64,000 nt of DNA, taken from assembly GCF_001661965.1 (NCBI RefSeq), contig NZ_LYWZ01000027.1, positions 1-64,000 of the forward strand, in the 5' to 3' direction. The notes beneath the pieces are model-generated. The model searched no databases, was not told the DNA's origin, and saw only the letters and a program-made list of their open reading frames with translations. The DNA is from Croceicoccus mobilis (GTDB taxonomy: Bacteria; Pseudomonadota; Alphaproteobacteria; Sphingomonadales; Sphingomonadaceae). Position numbers and translations under genes: made by a program. Every line of letters begins with the position of its first letter. Positions within the stretch are counted from its first letter, which is position 1. Positions 34,869 to 44,217 of this stretch are shown here, in pieces.

Positions 34869-36023
34869 ATGTCGCTTGCGCTTTATATCCACTGGCCCTT
34901 CTGTCTGAAGAAATGCCCTTATTGCGACTTCAACAGCCACGTCCGTGACGGCGTGGATGTCGAGGCATGGGAAAGCGCGCTGCTGGCCGACATGGCGCAT
35001 GAGCGGGAGGCGACGGGGCCGGACACGCTCGGCTCGATCTTTTTCGGCGGCGGCACGCCCAGCCTGATGCCGCCTGCGCTGGTGGAACGGCTGATTGCCG
35101 AAGCGACGCGGCTCTGGCCGGCGCAGCCGGGGCTGGAGATCACGCTGGAGGCCAATCCCTCTTCGGTCGAGGCATCGAAATTCGCCGATCTGGCGCGGGC
35201 GGGCGTGAACCGCGTGTCGCTGGGGCTGCAGGCGCTGAACGATGATGCGCTGCAATTCCTTGGCCGCCTGCACGATGTGCGCGAAGGACTGGCCGCGCTG
35301 GACGTGGCGCAAAAGGCGTTCGGGCGCGTCAGCTTCGACCTGATCTACACCCGCCCCGGCCAGAGCGTGCACCAGTGGCGCGCCGAGCTGGAGCAGGCCT
35401 TGTCCTTCGGCACCGGCCATCTCTCGCTCTACCAGCTCACGATCGAGCCGGGGACGCGCTTTGCGACCGACTATCGCCTCGGCCGTTTCGAATTGCCGGA
35501 TGAAGAGGTGAGCGCCGAGATGTTCGCCCTCACCCGCACGATGACGGCACTGGCGGGGCTGCCCGCCTATGAGATCAGCAACCACGCCCGCCCCGGTGAA
35601 GAGAGCCGCCACAATCTTACCTATTGGCGCTATCAGGATTATGTCGGCATTGGCCCTGGCGCGCATGGCCGCCGCCGGGGTTTCGCGACGCAGCGGCACA
35701 AGAAGCCCGAAAATTTCCTTGCCGCAGTGGAGCGCAATCAGCACGGCCTGTCCGAAACGCGCGCACTGGACCCGGCCGAATGCGCGGCCGAGGCGCTGAT
35801 GATGGGCCTGCGCCTGACAGAAGGCGTGGATCTTGCCGCCATGGGGCAGCGGTTCGGCATTGCGCCCGATGCGCTGATCGACGGGCGCAAGGCCGCGCTT
35901 TATGCGGATCTCGGCTTTGTCGAGCGCGATGGGTCCCATGTCACCGTCACCGAAAGCGGCATGGTGCTGCTCGACAGCCTGCTGGGCGAACTGGTCGCGC
36001 CCGGCCTGATGACCGAAGGCTGA
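34869..36023 (+). CDS. hemW: Heme chaperone HemW (radical SAM)
   Basis: 384 residues, similar to but shorter than HemN. The radical-SAM cluster motif is CLKKCPYC near residue 12-19, after ALYIHWPF. Other blocks are FFGGGTPSLM, LEANPSSVEA, RVSLGLQALND and YEISNHARPGEESRHNLTYW. The extra HemN Cys of the oxygen-independent coproporphyrinogen oxidase is not present, which fits HemW heme trafficking. Classic alphaproteobacterial position close to rsmI and gshB genes. Confidence 0.92.
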   Translation: MSLALYIHWPFCLKKCPYCDFNSHVRDGVDVEAWESALLADMAHEREATGPDTLGSIFFGGGTPSLMPPALVERLIAEATRLWPAQPGLEITLEANPSSVEASKFADLARAGVNRVSLGLQALNDDALQFLGRLHDVREGLAALDVAQKAFGRVSFDLIYTRPGQSVHQWRAELEQALSFGTGHLSLYQLTIEPGTRFATDYRLGRFELPDEEVSAEMFALTRTMTALAGLPAYEISNHARPGEESRHNLTYWRYQDYVGIGPGAHGRRRGFATQRHKKPENFLAAVERNQHGLSETRALDPAECAAEALMMGLRLTEGVDLAAMGQRFGIAPDALIDGRKAALYADLGFVERDGSHVTVTESGMVLLDSLLGELVAPGLMTEG

Positions 36024-36027
36024 CCGC

Positions 36028-36933
36028 TTGGCCCTGCGGAACGACATGCTGGCCGAGTGGCACGATCATCTCGCACTGGGCCTTCGCCGTTCGCCGCATA
36101 CGGTGCGCGCCTATGCCAATGCGGCGGACCGATTCCTGAAATGGCTGGGCGAGGATGCCGACTGGCGGCGCGTCGCATCGTGCAAGGCGGCAGACATGCG
36201 CCGTTTCCTTGGCGCTCGCCGTGCCGATGGGCTGTCCAACGCATCGGCGGCGCGCGAACTGTCGGCATTGAAGGCCTTCATCAAGTTCGCGCTGACGCAA
36301 TCGGGCGCGCAGGACATCGCGCCACCGCGCCTGCGTGGCCCGCGTGTGCAGAAGGGCCTGCCGCGCGCGGTCACACCTGACGAAGCGGTGAACATCGCCG
36401 AAACCGTGGCCGAGTTTTCGGACGAGGACTGGATCGGCGCACGCGACCGGGCGGTTCTGCTGATGCTCTATGGCGCGGGGCTGCGCATTGACGAGGCCCT
36501 GTCGCTCGACTGCAATATATTGCCCGTGGGCGGATCGATTACCGTCACCGGCAAGGGCCGCAAACAGCGCGTGGTGCCGATGCTGCCGCTGGTGAAACAG
36601 GGGCTGGAGGATTACCTCGACCGCCAGCCATGGAGCATGGGCCTGCGCGATCCGCTGTTCCGCGGGGCGAAGGGCGGGCGATTGTCTCAGGGCGTGGTGC
36701 AAAAGGCGATGGCGAAGGCTCGCAAGGCGCTGGGCCTTCCGGCCACCGCGACACCGCATGCGCTGCGCCACAGCTTTGCGACGCATCTGCTGGCGGCGGG
36801 CACCGATCTCCGCTCGCTTCAGGAACTGCTGGGCCACGCCAGCCTCGGTTCGACCCAGATCTATACGAAGGTGGATGCCGCGACCCTGCTCGACGTCTAT
36901 CGTGACGCCCACCCGCGCGAGCGCGGAGACTAG
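36028..36933 (+). CDS. xerC: Tyrosine recombinase XerC
   Basis: 301 residues. N-terminal SAM-like domain (LRRSPHTVRAYANAADRFLK) and a catalytic domain with Arg153 in GAGLRIDEALSL, Lys in GKGRKQRVVPM, HALRH at 244-248 (His and Arg), LLGHASLGSTQIYTKV with the second His and the nucleophile Tyr. With XerD it resolves chromosome dimers at dif. Start is TTG at 36028 with GAAGG upstream; no ATG lies earlier in frame. Lies 4 bases after hemW. Confidence 0.93.
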   Translation: MALRNDMLAEWHDHLALGLRRSPHTVRAYANAADRFLKWLGEDADWRRVASCKAADMRRFLGARRADGLSNASAARELSALKAFIKFALTQSGAQDIAPPRLRGPRVQKGLPRAVTPDEAVNIAETVAEFSDEDWIGARDRAVLLMLYGAGLRIDEALSLDCNILPVGGSITVTGKGRKQRVVPMLPLVKQGLEDYLDRQPWSMGLRDPLFRGAKGGRLSQGVVQKAMAKARKALGLPATATPHALRHSFATHLLAAGTDLRSLQELLGHASLGSTQIYTKVDAATLLDVYRDAHPRERGD

Positions 36934-36936
36934 CGC

Positions 36937-37572
36937 CTATTCCGCCAATTCGCTGTCGGTATCGTCCTTGGGGCTTTCACGCGGTTCCCATGTGATGACG
37001 CGATAGACATAGCCAATCAGCATGAGGCCGATCAGAACCCACGTGCCAATGGCGATCACGTTTTCGAACCCGGCGAACCAGCCTGCCATCAAAGATGCCC
37101 CGGCAATCAGCGCCGCGTTCCAGATGGCGGAACCCGCCGCTGTGAAGATCAGGAATTTCCAGACATTCATGCAAGACAGCCCGGCGGGCAGCGAAATGAT
37201 GGTCCGCATCAATGGCGAAAAGCGCAGGAAGAACACGACCCACTGGCCATGTTTCCTGAAAAAGCGGCTGGTATCCTCGACATGTTCCCAGTCCACGGTC
37301 AGCCAGCGGCCATGCTTGTCGATAAAGGGGCGCATGGATTTATAGCCGTAATGATAGCCGACCCAGTACCAGACGTAATTGCCCGCCACCGAACCGACCG
37401 TGCCCCAGAACAGCAGCGGCCAGAACGACATCGTACCCTTGGACACGGCAAGACCGCCCACCCCCATGATCACCTCGGAAGGGATCGGCGGGAAGATGTT
37501 CTCGATCGCCATGAGCAGGGCTATGCCGAGATAGCCGCCGCCCTGGATGATATTGACTATCCAGTCCGTCAT
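36937..37572 (-). CDS. DedA-family membrane protein
   Basis: 211 residues with about five membrane segments. Family motifs are ALLMAIENIFPPIPSEVIMG near residues 18-38, GNYVWYWVGYHYG and FLRFSPLMRTIISLPAGLSC. DedA proteins are polyprenyl-phosphate or phospholipid flippases involved in envelope integrity. First-codon ATG at 37572; lies 48 bases downstream of gshB in the same direction. Confidence 0.93.
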   Translation of the reverse strand: MTDWIVNIIQGGGYLGIALLMAIENIFPPIPSEVIMGVGGLAVSKGTMSFWPLLFWGTVGSVAGNYVWYWVGYHYGYKSMRPFIDKHGRWLTVDWEHVEDTSRFFRKHGQWVVFFLRFSPLMRTIISLPAGLSCMNVWKFLIFTAAGSAIWNAALIAGASLMAGWFAGFENVIAIGTWVLIGLMLIGYVYRVITWEPRESPKDDTDSELAE

Positions 37573-37620
37573 TGCAGCATCAATGGATGGCGGGCCGGAA
37601 AGCTCCCCGAACGCGGTGAA

Positions 37621-38592
37621 TTACTGGGCGAGCCGTGCCTCGATCGCGTCCCAGATCATGCCGCTGGTGTCGGTGCCGTTGAAATTGTCGATGGAGACGA
37701 TGCCGGTCGGGCTGGTCACGTTGATCTCGGTCAGCCACTTGCCGCCGATGACGTCGATGCCGACGAAGACGAGACCCAGTTCCTTCAATTGCGGCCCCAT
37801 GGCGTCGCAGATCTCCTGCTCACGCTCGGTCAACCCTGCGCCCTCGGCATAGCCGCCCTGCGCAAGGTTGGATCGGAATTCGCCCTCGCCCGGCTTGCGG
37901 TTGATCGCGCCTGCGACCACGCCATCGACCAGCACGATGCGCTTGTCGCCCTCGGACACTTCGGGAAGGAAGGGCTGCACCATGAAGGGTTCGGGCCAGG
38001 TGTTGTTGAACATCTCAACGAGGGCGGACAGGTTGCCGCCATCGGCCTCGACCTTGAACACCGCCTTGCCGCCATTGCCATGGAGCGGCTTTATGACGAC
38101 CGCGCCATGTTCGGCGATGAAGTCGCGCACCTCCTCGATCCGGCGGGTGATGAGCGTTGGCGGCATGAAACGCGCGAAGTCGAGGACATAGATTTTTTCT
38201 GGCGCATTGCGGACGCTGACGGGATCGTTGACGACCAAAGTCTCGCCCTTGATCCGCTCCAGCAGCCATGTGCCAGTCAGGTAACCGATATCGAAAGGCG
38301 GGTCCTGCCGCATCAGCACGACATCGACATCGCTGCCAAGGTCGATGGTGCGATATTCGCTGCGGGTGAAATGGTCGCCCTTCACCTTCTGCACCGTGAC
38401 CGGCGCGGCCCATGCGGTGACGCGGCCGCCGCCCGATCCATCGGACTTCCATGTCAGGCTGCGCACGTCATAGTGGAACAGCTCGTGCCCGCGCTCCTGC
38501 GCGGAAAGCATCAGCGCAAAGCTGGAATCGCCCGCGATATTGATCGTTTCCATCGGGTCCATCTGGACGGCGACACGGAGCTTTTGGGTCAC
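37621..38592 (-). CDS. gshB: Glutathione synthetase
   Basis: 323 residues, the usual length for GshB. It joins gamma-glutamylcysteine and glycine using ATP. Visible blocks: RVAVQMDPMETINIAGDSSF at the N-terminus, RQDPPFDIGYLTGTWLLERI, the ATP-grasp loop LHGNGGKAVFKVEADGGN, and GIDVIGGKWLTEINVTSPTG near the C-terminus. GTG start with AAGAGGAA upstream. Neighbours yraN and rsmI are in the conserved order. Confidence 0.97.
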   Translation of the reverse strand: MTQKLRVAVQMDPMETINIAGDSSFALMLSAQERGHELFHYDVRSLTWKSDGSGGGRVTAWAAPVTVQKVKGDHFTRSEYRTIDLGSDVDVVLMRQDPPFDIGYLTGTWLLERIKGETLVVNDPVSVRNAPEKIYVLDFARFMPPTLITRRIEEVRDFIAEHGAVVIKPLHGNGGKAVFKVEADGGNLSALVEMFNNTWPEPFMVQPFLPEVSEGDKRIVLVDGVVAGAINRKPGEGEFRSNLAQGGYAEGAGLTEREQEICDAMGPQLKELGLVFVGIDVIGGKWLTEINVTSPTGIVSIDNFNGTDTSGMIWDAIEARLAQ

Positions 38593-38616
38593 GATATTTC
38601 CTCTTGATGCGCAGGC

Positions 38617-38982
38617 TCAGAACTGCCCGGCGTTTTCCAGATGGCGTGGGGGATGGCCCGGTGCAAGGAGCAGTACGTCGATCCGCATGTCATCGCCCGG
38701 TTGCACGTAGTTTGCAGCCTCCACCTCAGCTGCGGCGCAAACGCGCGCAAGGCGGCGCGCATCGATGGCAGTGTCGAGCGCAGCGGCGGAGGACCGCCAC
38801 TTCACCTCGATAAAGGCGACGATATTGCCCTTTCTCGCGACAAGGTCGATCTCTCCCGCCGGATTGCGCAGGCGGCGCGCCAGAATGTCCCAGCCGCCTG
38901 CGTGGAGGTAGAGCGCGGCTTCGTCCTCGCCGCGTCGCCCCTGTTTTTCGGCGCGGATGCGTTTGACGGCTGCGGGTTTCAC
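38617..38982 (-). CDS. yraN: YraN family endonuclease-like protein (UPF0102)
   Basis: 121 residues starting from GTG 38982 (VKPAAVKRIRAEKQGRRGED). The restriction-endonuclease-like core is present: GRRGEDEAALYL, NPAGEIDLVARKGNIVAFIE VKWR region with the Glu/Asp/Lys residues. The GTG overlaps the rsmI stop (GTGA), the same order as in many proteobacteria. Biological role not established. Confidence 0.92.
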   Translation of the reverse strand: MKPAAVKRIRAEKQGRRGEDEAALYLHAGGWDILARRLRNPAGEIDLVARKGNIVAFIEVKWRSSAAALDTAIDARRLARVCAAAEVEAANYVQPGDDMRIDVLLLAPGHPPRHLENAGQF

Positions 38983-39815
38983 TTCAGCTCCATGGCTCTG
39001 GCGTAGAGCATTTTCCGGTCCAGCCCATGCGCCTTGGCGAGTTTCGCCGCTGCCTGACTGGGCTTGTCGGCCTTCAATGCCTCGACGAGCAGGGCGTCGA
39101 TGTCGAGATCCTCTGCCGCCGTGGCGACCGGCGGGCCGATCATCAGCACGATCTCGCCCCTTGGCGGATGCGCCTCGTAATGGGCGATCAGTTCCTCGGC
39201 GGTACCGGATCGACATTCCTCATGCAGCTTGGTCAATTCGCGCCCGACCGCGATGGTGCGCCCCGGCAGCAATTCGCCGATTGCCACCAGCGAAGGCCCC
39301 AGCCGCGGCGCGGTTTCATAGAACACGAGGCTGGAGGGCACGCCCGCCAGTTCGGTCAGCACATCGCGGCGTGCCTTGTCCTTGGGCGGCAGGAAACCGG
39401 CGAACAGGAAGCGGTCGGTGGGTAGTCCGCTGATCGATAGCCCCGCGATCACCGCGCTCGGTCCCGGCACGGTGACGACGGCGATCCCGCGTTCGCGCGC
39501 CTCGACCACCAGCCGGTAGCCGGGATCGGAAATCAGCGGCGTGCCCGCATCGCTGACAAGTGCCACCGGGCCCGTTTCCGCCAATGCCAGCAGCCCGTCG
39601 CGCGCGTTGTCGCCCGCGTGGTCGTCGTGCCGGATCAACCGTTTCCTGATCCCGAGGTGATGCATCAGCTTTCCGGTCACCCGCGTATCCTCACAGGCCA
39701 CCGCATCGCAGGCGTTCAGCACGCTGACAGCGCGCATGGTGATATCGCCGAGATTGCCAATCGGCGTCGCGACTATATAGAGGCCGGGTGAAAGTGGGTC
39801 GCGTTGCTGGTCCAT
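38979..39815 (-). CDS. rsmI: 16S rRNA (cytidine-1402-2'-O)-methyltransferase
   Basis: 278 residues of the tetrapyrrole-methylase fold. Motifs: PGLYIVATPIGNLGDITMRA, EDTRVTGKLMHHLGI, VALVSDAGTPLISDPGYRLV (SAM site), GLPTDRFLFAGFLPPK and the C-terminal KAHGLDRKMLYARAMELK. It starts a minus-strand operon rsmI-yraN-gshB and is divergent from the lpoA-like gene, a very conserved arrangement. Confidence 0.96.
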   Translation of the reverse strand: MDQQRDPLSPGLYIVATPIGNLGDITMRAVSVLNACDAVACEDTRVTGKLMHHLGIRKRLIRHDDHAGDNARDGLLALAETGPVALVSDAGTPLISDPGYRLVVEARERGIAVVTVPGPSAVIAGLSISGLPTDRFLFAGFLPPKDKARRDVLTELAGVPSSLVFYETAPRLGPSLVAIGELLPGRTIAVGRELTKLHEECRSGTAEELIAHYEAHPPRGEIVLMIGPPVATAAEDLDIDALLVEALKADKPSQAAAKLAKAHGLDRKMLYARAMELK

Positions 39816-39855
39816 TGCCAGCGCTGATGCACAAAGGGTTCAGGGAGATGCAAGC

Positions 39856-41058
39856 ATGAACACGCGGGTCGCCAATAAAACCGCGCCTATCCACACCGCC
39901 GCCACGGGCCGCCGCCGCGCCATGAAGCTCGGCTTCGCCGGTTTCGGCGCAATGCTGCTGGCAGGCTGTAGCGGGATTATCCCGGAAAGCGGCGCGCCGG
40001 TCGCAGGCCCCGCCCCGACCGAGGGGCCGAGCGCCACGACGCTGCCCGATACCGATACGGACCGCCACCGCGTGGCGCTGCTGGTGCCGATGTCGGGCAC
40101 GAATGCAGCCGTGGGGCAAAGCCTGTCGAACGCGACCACCATGGCGCTGCTCGACACCAATACCTCGAATATCCGCATCACCAGCTATGATACGTCCAGC
40201 GATCCCGCAGGCGCTGCACGGAAGGCGATCGCCGATGGCAACCGGCTGATCCTTGGCCCGCTGCTGGGTGACAATGTGCGCGCGGTAAAAAGCGTGGCGG
40301 GACCGGCGCGCGTTCCGATCATCAGCTTTTCGAACGACAGCGAAGTGGCAGGCGATGGTGTCTATGTGATGGGGCAGGTCCCCGCGCAGTCGATTGCGCG
40401 CACCATGCTGTTTGCACAGCAGAACGGCATCACCCGCTTTGGCGCGCTGGTACCAAGGGGCGAATATGGCAATCGCGCATCCGAAGCCATGCTGGAACAG
40501 GCCCGCAAGAGCGGGGTGACCGTCGGCGCGATCGAGACCTATGACCGCTCGGCCAGCTCGCTTTCGGCAGCGGTGAAGCGGCTTTACGGCAAGGGCGATT
40601 ACCAGGCGGTGCTGATCGCCGATGGCGCGCGCATGGCCGTGCGCGCCGCCCCGATGATCCGTGATGCGGACAAGATGGCAAAGATCCTCGGCACCGAATT
40701 GTGGAGCGGCGATGCGCAGATCGCGCAAAGCGCGCCGCTTCGCGGGGCATGGTTCTCGGCCGTGTCGGATGCGCGTTTCAAGCGCCTGTCGGATAGTTAC
40801 AAGGCCCGCTTCGGTTCGGCGCCCTATCGCGTGTCGGCGCTGGGCTATGATGCGGTGCTGCTGACGATCCGCGTCGCGCGCGGCTGGAATCCGGGCGGCC
40901 GCTTCCCGACTTCCGCGCTCGATGATCGCGGCGGTTTCCTCGGCCTCGACGGCGCGTTCCGTTTTGACGATGGCGTGGTGCAGCGCGCCTTCGAAGTGCG
41001 CGAGGTAACGGTGAACGGCGTCAAGGTCGTGTCGCCCGCGCCCACGAAGTTCGATTGA
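39856..41058 (+). CDS. LpoA/YraM-like penicillin-binding protein activator lipoprotein
   Basis: 400 residues. Signal peptide with lipobox LLAGCSG (Cys at about residue 38), a Pro/Thr-rich linker, then a periplasmic-binding-protein-like domain (HRVALLVPMSGTNAAVGQSL, PIISFSNDSEVAGDGVYVMG, ALGYDAVLLTIRVARGWNPG). This is the C-terminal half of the LpoA fold; the TPR-type N-terminal half of enteric LpoA is absent. The neighbourhood (divergent rsmI-yraN) matches yraM in E. coli. Role in activating a penicillin-binding protein is inference. Confidence 0.85.
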   Translation: MNTRVANKTAPIHTAATGRRRAMKLGFAGFGAMLLAGCSGIIPESGAPVAGPAPTEGPSATTLPDTDTDRHRVALLVPMSGTNAAVGQSLSNATTMALLDTNTSNIRITSYDTSSDPAGAARKAIADGNRLILGPLLGDNVRAVKSVAGPARVPIISFSNDSEVAGDGVYVMGQVPAQSIARTMLFAQQNGITRFGALVPRGEYGNRASEAMLEQARKSGVTVGAIETYDRSASSLSAAVKRLYGKGDYQAVLIADGARMAVRAAPMIRDADKMAKILGTELWSGDAQIAQSAPLRGAWFSAVSDARFKRLSDSYKARFGSAPYRVSALGYDAVLLTIRVARGWNPGGRFPTSALDDRGGFLGLDGAFRFDDGVVQRAFEVREVTVNGVKVVSPAPTKFD

Positions 41059-41066
41059 TGTGAAAT

Positions 41067-41091
41067 GGTGCCCCGGCTCGTCTGGGGCACC
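41067..41091 (+). terminator. Hairpin after the lpoA-like gene
   Basis: GGTGCCCC and GGGGCACC form a perfect 8-pair stem with a 9-base loop, 9 bases after the stop. No U-run follows, so it may be a rho-dependent end or an mRNA stabiliser. Confidence 0.5.
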
Positions 41092-41407
41092 GCCTCGCCT
41101 GTCGGGGGATGGGAGAGAGACGGCAAAGCGGTGCCCGTTTCGACGGCTTCCGAGAGGGACTGGGGAAGCCGGACGATACGCGCTGCGCCGGAAGGGGGAT
41201 GGCGCATTGCGTTGCGCGCCCCCTAGTCGCATAAGGCTTATTCGGTAAAACCGGAAAAAACTGTCTCAGAGATCGTTTTCGTCGATCATCCGGGTCGCGT
41301 CCGTCCCCTGCCCCCTCCCCGCCTGCCGCCCCCTTTGTCGCATGACTGCTCATAACTGGGGGCAAGAGGCTTGATCGCGGGGCTGCCAAGGCCCTAGCCT
41401 CGCCCCT
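41092..41407. other. Intergenic region upstream of parE
   Basis: About 316 bases between the hairpin and parE. It holds an A-rich stretch (GGTAAAACCGGAAAAAAC near 41246) and C-rich tracts near 41310-41330. It should contain the parE promoter, but I see no convincing -35/-10 pair. No gene or structured RNA was recognised. Confidence 0.4.
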
Positions 41408-43429
41408 ATGCCCGACGATAAAAAAGACGATCTTTTCGATGCCAAGGCCACCGCCGCGGCGCAAAGCTATGACAGCAGCGCGATCGAGGTTCTCGAAGGC
41501 CTTGAACCCGTGCGCCGCCGCCCCGGCATGTATATCGGCGGCACAGACGAACGCGCGCTCCACCACCTTGCGGCCGAGGTGCTCGACAATGCGATGGACG
41601 AGGCTGTCGCCGGCCACGCCAACCGGATCGAGGTGACGCTGGAGAAGGGTGAGCCCGGGACCGCGGGCAAGATCACGATCAGCGATAATGGCCGCGGCAT
41701 GCCGATCGACGAGCATCCCAAATATCCTGGCAAATCGGCGCTGGAGGTGATCCTGACCACGCTGCATTCGGGCGGCAAGTTTTCAGGCAAGGCCTATGCG
41801 ACATCGGGCGGTCTGCATGGCGTGGGCGTTTCGGTCGTGAACGCGCTCTCCACCCTCACCCGCGTCGAGGTGGCGCGTGACAAGCAGCTTTACGCGCAGG
41901 AATTTTCCAAGGGCCACCCGCTCGGGCCCATCGAGAAGATCGGCGCCGCCCCCAATCGGCGCGGCACCACGGTCAGCTTTACGCCCGACCCTGAAATCTT
42001 CGGGCCGCAGAAGTTCAAGCCCGCCCGCCTGTTCCGCCTGACCCGGTCGAAGGCCTATCTTTTCGCAGGGGTCGAGATTCGCTGGAAATGCGATCCCGAA
42101 CTGGCCAGCGAAGACGTTCCGGCAGAGGCGGTCTTCCAGTTTCCCGGCGGCCTTGCCGACCATCTCAAGGAACAGGTCGGAAACCGCGAATGCGTGACCA
42201 CCGAGTTCTTCGCCGGCAGCCAGGATTTCCCGAAGGGCGAGGACGGGCTCGATCAGGGCCGGGTCGAATGGGCGATCGCATGGCCGCTGTGGTCCGACGG
42301 TTCCTACAGCTGGTATTGCAACACCATCCCCACCCCCGATGGCGGCACCCATGAACAGGGCCTGCGCGCCGCACTGACCAAGGGGCTGCGCGCCTTTGCC
42401 GAGCTGGTCGGCCAGAAGAAGGCCAAAGACATCACGCCCGACGACGTGGTGACGGGGAGCGAGGTCATGGTCTCGCTCTTCATCCGCGATCCGCAGTTCC
42501 AGTCGCAGACCAAGGACCGGCTGACCTCGCCCGAAGCGGCGCGTCTGGTCGAAAACGCGATCCGCGACCATTTCGACCATTTCCTGTCGGGCAATATGGA
42601 CCGGGGCAAAGCGCTTTTGGGCGCGGTGATGGACCGGATGGACGAGCGCCTGCGGAGGAAGCAGGAGCGCGAGATCAAGCGCAAGACCGCGACCAATGCG
42701 AAGAAGCTGCGCCTGCCCGGCAAGCTCACCGACTGTTCTGGCGAAGGCAATGGCGAAACCGAATTGTTCATCGTCGAGGGCGATTCCGCAGGCGGCAGCG
42801 CGAAACAGGCGCGCAATCGCAAGACGCAGGCGATCCTGCCGATCCGCGGCAAGATCCTCAACGTCGCCAGCGCCAGCGCCGACAAGATCCGCGCCAATCA
42901 GGAAATCGCGGACCTCACCCTCGCCATGGGGTGCGGCATCCGCAAGGACTGCAACCCCGACGATCTGCGCTATGACCGCATCATCATCATGACCGACGCC
43001 GACGTCGACGGCGCGCATATTGCGACGCTCTTGATGACCTTCTTCTTTCAGGAAATGCCGGAGATCGTGCGGAACGGGAATCTCTTCCTCGCCCAGCCGC
43101 CGCTCTATCGCCTGACTGCGGGTAAGGAGAGCCGCTATGCCCGCGACGACGCACACCGCAAGGAGCTGGAGGAGACGGTCTTCAAAGGCAAGAAGGTCGA
43201 GATCGGCCGCTTCAAGGGTCTGGGCGAGATGAACCCCGGACAGCTTCGCGAAACGACGATGAACCCCGAAAGCCGCAGCCTGATCCGCATCACCCTCCCC
43301 ACCGAATACGAACAGCGCGCAGGCGTGAAGCGGCTGGTGGACGAGCTGATGGGCCGCAATCCGGAACACCGTTTCAACTTCATCCAGAACAATGCGGGCG
43401 AATTCGACCGCGACATGATCGACGCGTGA
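41408..43429 (+). CDS. parE: DNA topoisomerase IV subunit B
   Basis: 673 residues of the GHKL ATPase plus TOPRIM type. Motifs: VRRRPGMYIGGTDERALHHL, AEVLDNAMDEAVAGHA, SDNGRGMPIDEHP, GGLHGVGVSVVNAL, then TOPRIM EGDSAGGSAKQARNRKTQAI and TDADVDGAHIATLLMTFFF. The KQARNRKTQAILP form and the absence of a GyrB insert point to ParE. With ParC (elsewhere) it unlinks daughter chromosomes. Confidence 0.95.
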   Translation: MPDDKKDDLFDAKATAAAQSYDSSAIEVLEGLEPVRRRPGMYIGGTDERALHHLAAEVLDNAMDEAVAGHANRIEVTLEKGEPGTAGKITISDNGRGMPIDEHPKYPGKSALEVILTTLHSGGKFSGKAYATSGGLHGVGVSVVNALSTLTRVEVARDKQLYAQEFSKGHPLGPIEKIGAAPNRRGTTVSFTPDPEIFGPQKFKPARLFRLTRSKAYLFAGVEIRWKCDPELASEDVPAEAVFQFPGGLADHLKEQVGNRECVTTEFFAGSQDFPKGEDGLDQGRVEWAIAWPLWSDGSYSWYCNTIPTPDGGTHEQGLRAALTKGLRAFAELVGQKKAKDITPDDVVTGSEVMVSLFIRDPQFQSQTKDRLTSPEAARLVENAIRDHFDHFLSGNMDRGKALLGAVMDRMDERLRRKQEREIKRKTATNAKKLRLPGKLTDCSGEGNGETELFIVEGDSAGGSAKQARNRKTQAILPIRGKILNVASASADKIRANQEIADLTLAMGCGIRKDCNPDDLRYDRIIIMTDADVDGAHIATLLMTFFFQEMPEIVRNGNLFLAQPPLYRLTAGKESRYARDDAHRKELEETVFKGKKVEIGRFKGLGEMNPGQLRETTMNPESRSLIRITLPTEYEQRAGVKRLVDELMGRNPEHRFNFIQNNAGEFDRDMIDA

Positions 43430-43445
43430 CCTGCCGGGCTGCGTG

Positions 43446-44150
43446 ATGACAGACGCAGCAGAGCGATCCGAATCCGGCCCGCCCGAGTCCGGTCCTCTCG
43501 CCCGGCGTATCCATCTGGTCATCGTCGGCGTGATGGAACTGATGATGGCAGCCGAGCTGGTCGCCCTCGCATTCGATCAGCGGTGGATGGGGATGTTCCT
43601 TGTCATCGCCCTGATGATCGTGATCGGCGTGCCTGCCGTCGCGCCCGAAAAGCTGCCCGTGTTCATCCCGGCGGAAATCCAGATCTTCGTCGTATTGTTC
43701 GTGTTTGCGACCCTCTTTCTGGGCGAGGTGCGCGACTATTACGAACGTTTCTGGTGGTGGGACCTCGTGCTTCACACCAGCTCGGGCGTGCTCCTGGGGC
43801 TGCTGGGGTTTCTCTTCGTCTACATGGTGAATGAAAACCGGCTGGTCGATGTCACCATGCGGCCCAGCTTCGTCGCATTGTTCGCCTTTTTCTTCGGCGT
43901 GGGGATCGGCGCGCTTTGGGAAATACTCGAATTTTCGGCTGACCAGATTTTCGGCCTCACCATGCAGAAACCGATGCTGGGCGATCCATCCGGCCTTACC
44001 GACACGATGTGGGACCTGATCGTCGATACGATGGGTTCGGCGACGGTCGCGGTCATGGGCTGGGGCTATATGCACCGCGCCCGGCGCGAACGCACCGATT
44101 TCTGGCTGCGGCGCTTTATCCGGCGCTATCCGCATCTCTTCGGCAGCTAA
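43446..44150 (+). CDS. YjdF-like (DUF2238) integral membrane protein
   Basis: 234 residues with about five or six membrane segments. The signature of the family is visible: WWWDLVLHTSSGVLLGLLGF, then FFFGVGIGALWEILEFSADQ and LTDTMWDLIVDTMGSATVAV, with conserved Asp, His, Trp and Glu residues inside or near membrane segments. Function is not established; related proteins have been placed near membrane hydrolases. ATG at 43446 is preferred to the GTG just before it. Confidence 0.82.
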   Translation: MTDAAERSESGPPESGPLARRIHLVIVGVMELMMAAELVALAFDQRWMGMFLVIALMIVIGVPAVAPEKLPVFIPAEIQIFVVLFVFATLFLGEVRDYYERFWWWDLVLHTSSGVLLGLLGFLFVYMVNENRLVDVTMRPSFVALFAFFFGVGIGALWEILEFSADQIFGLTMQKPMLGDPSGLTDTMWDLIVDTMGSATVAVMGWGYMHRARRERTDFWLRRFIRRYPHLFGS

Positions 44151-44217
44151 TCGCTTCGCTTGCCATGCTGCGGCGCAATACCTAGCCTGTCTGCAGACGC
44201 GAATGACAGGACAGAAA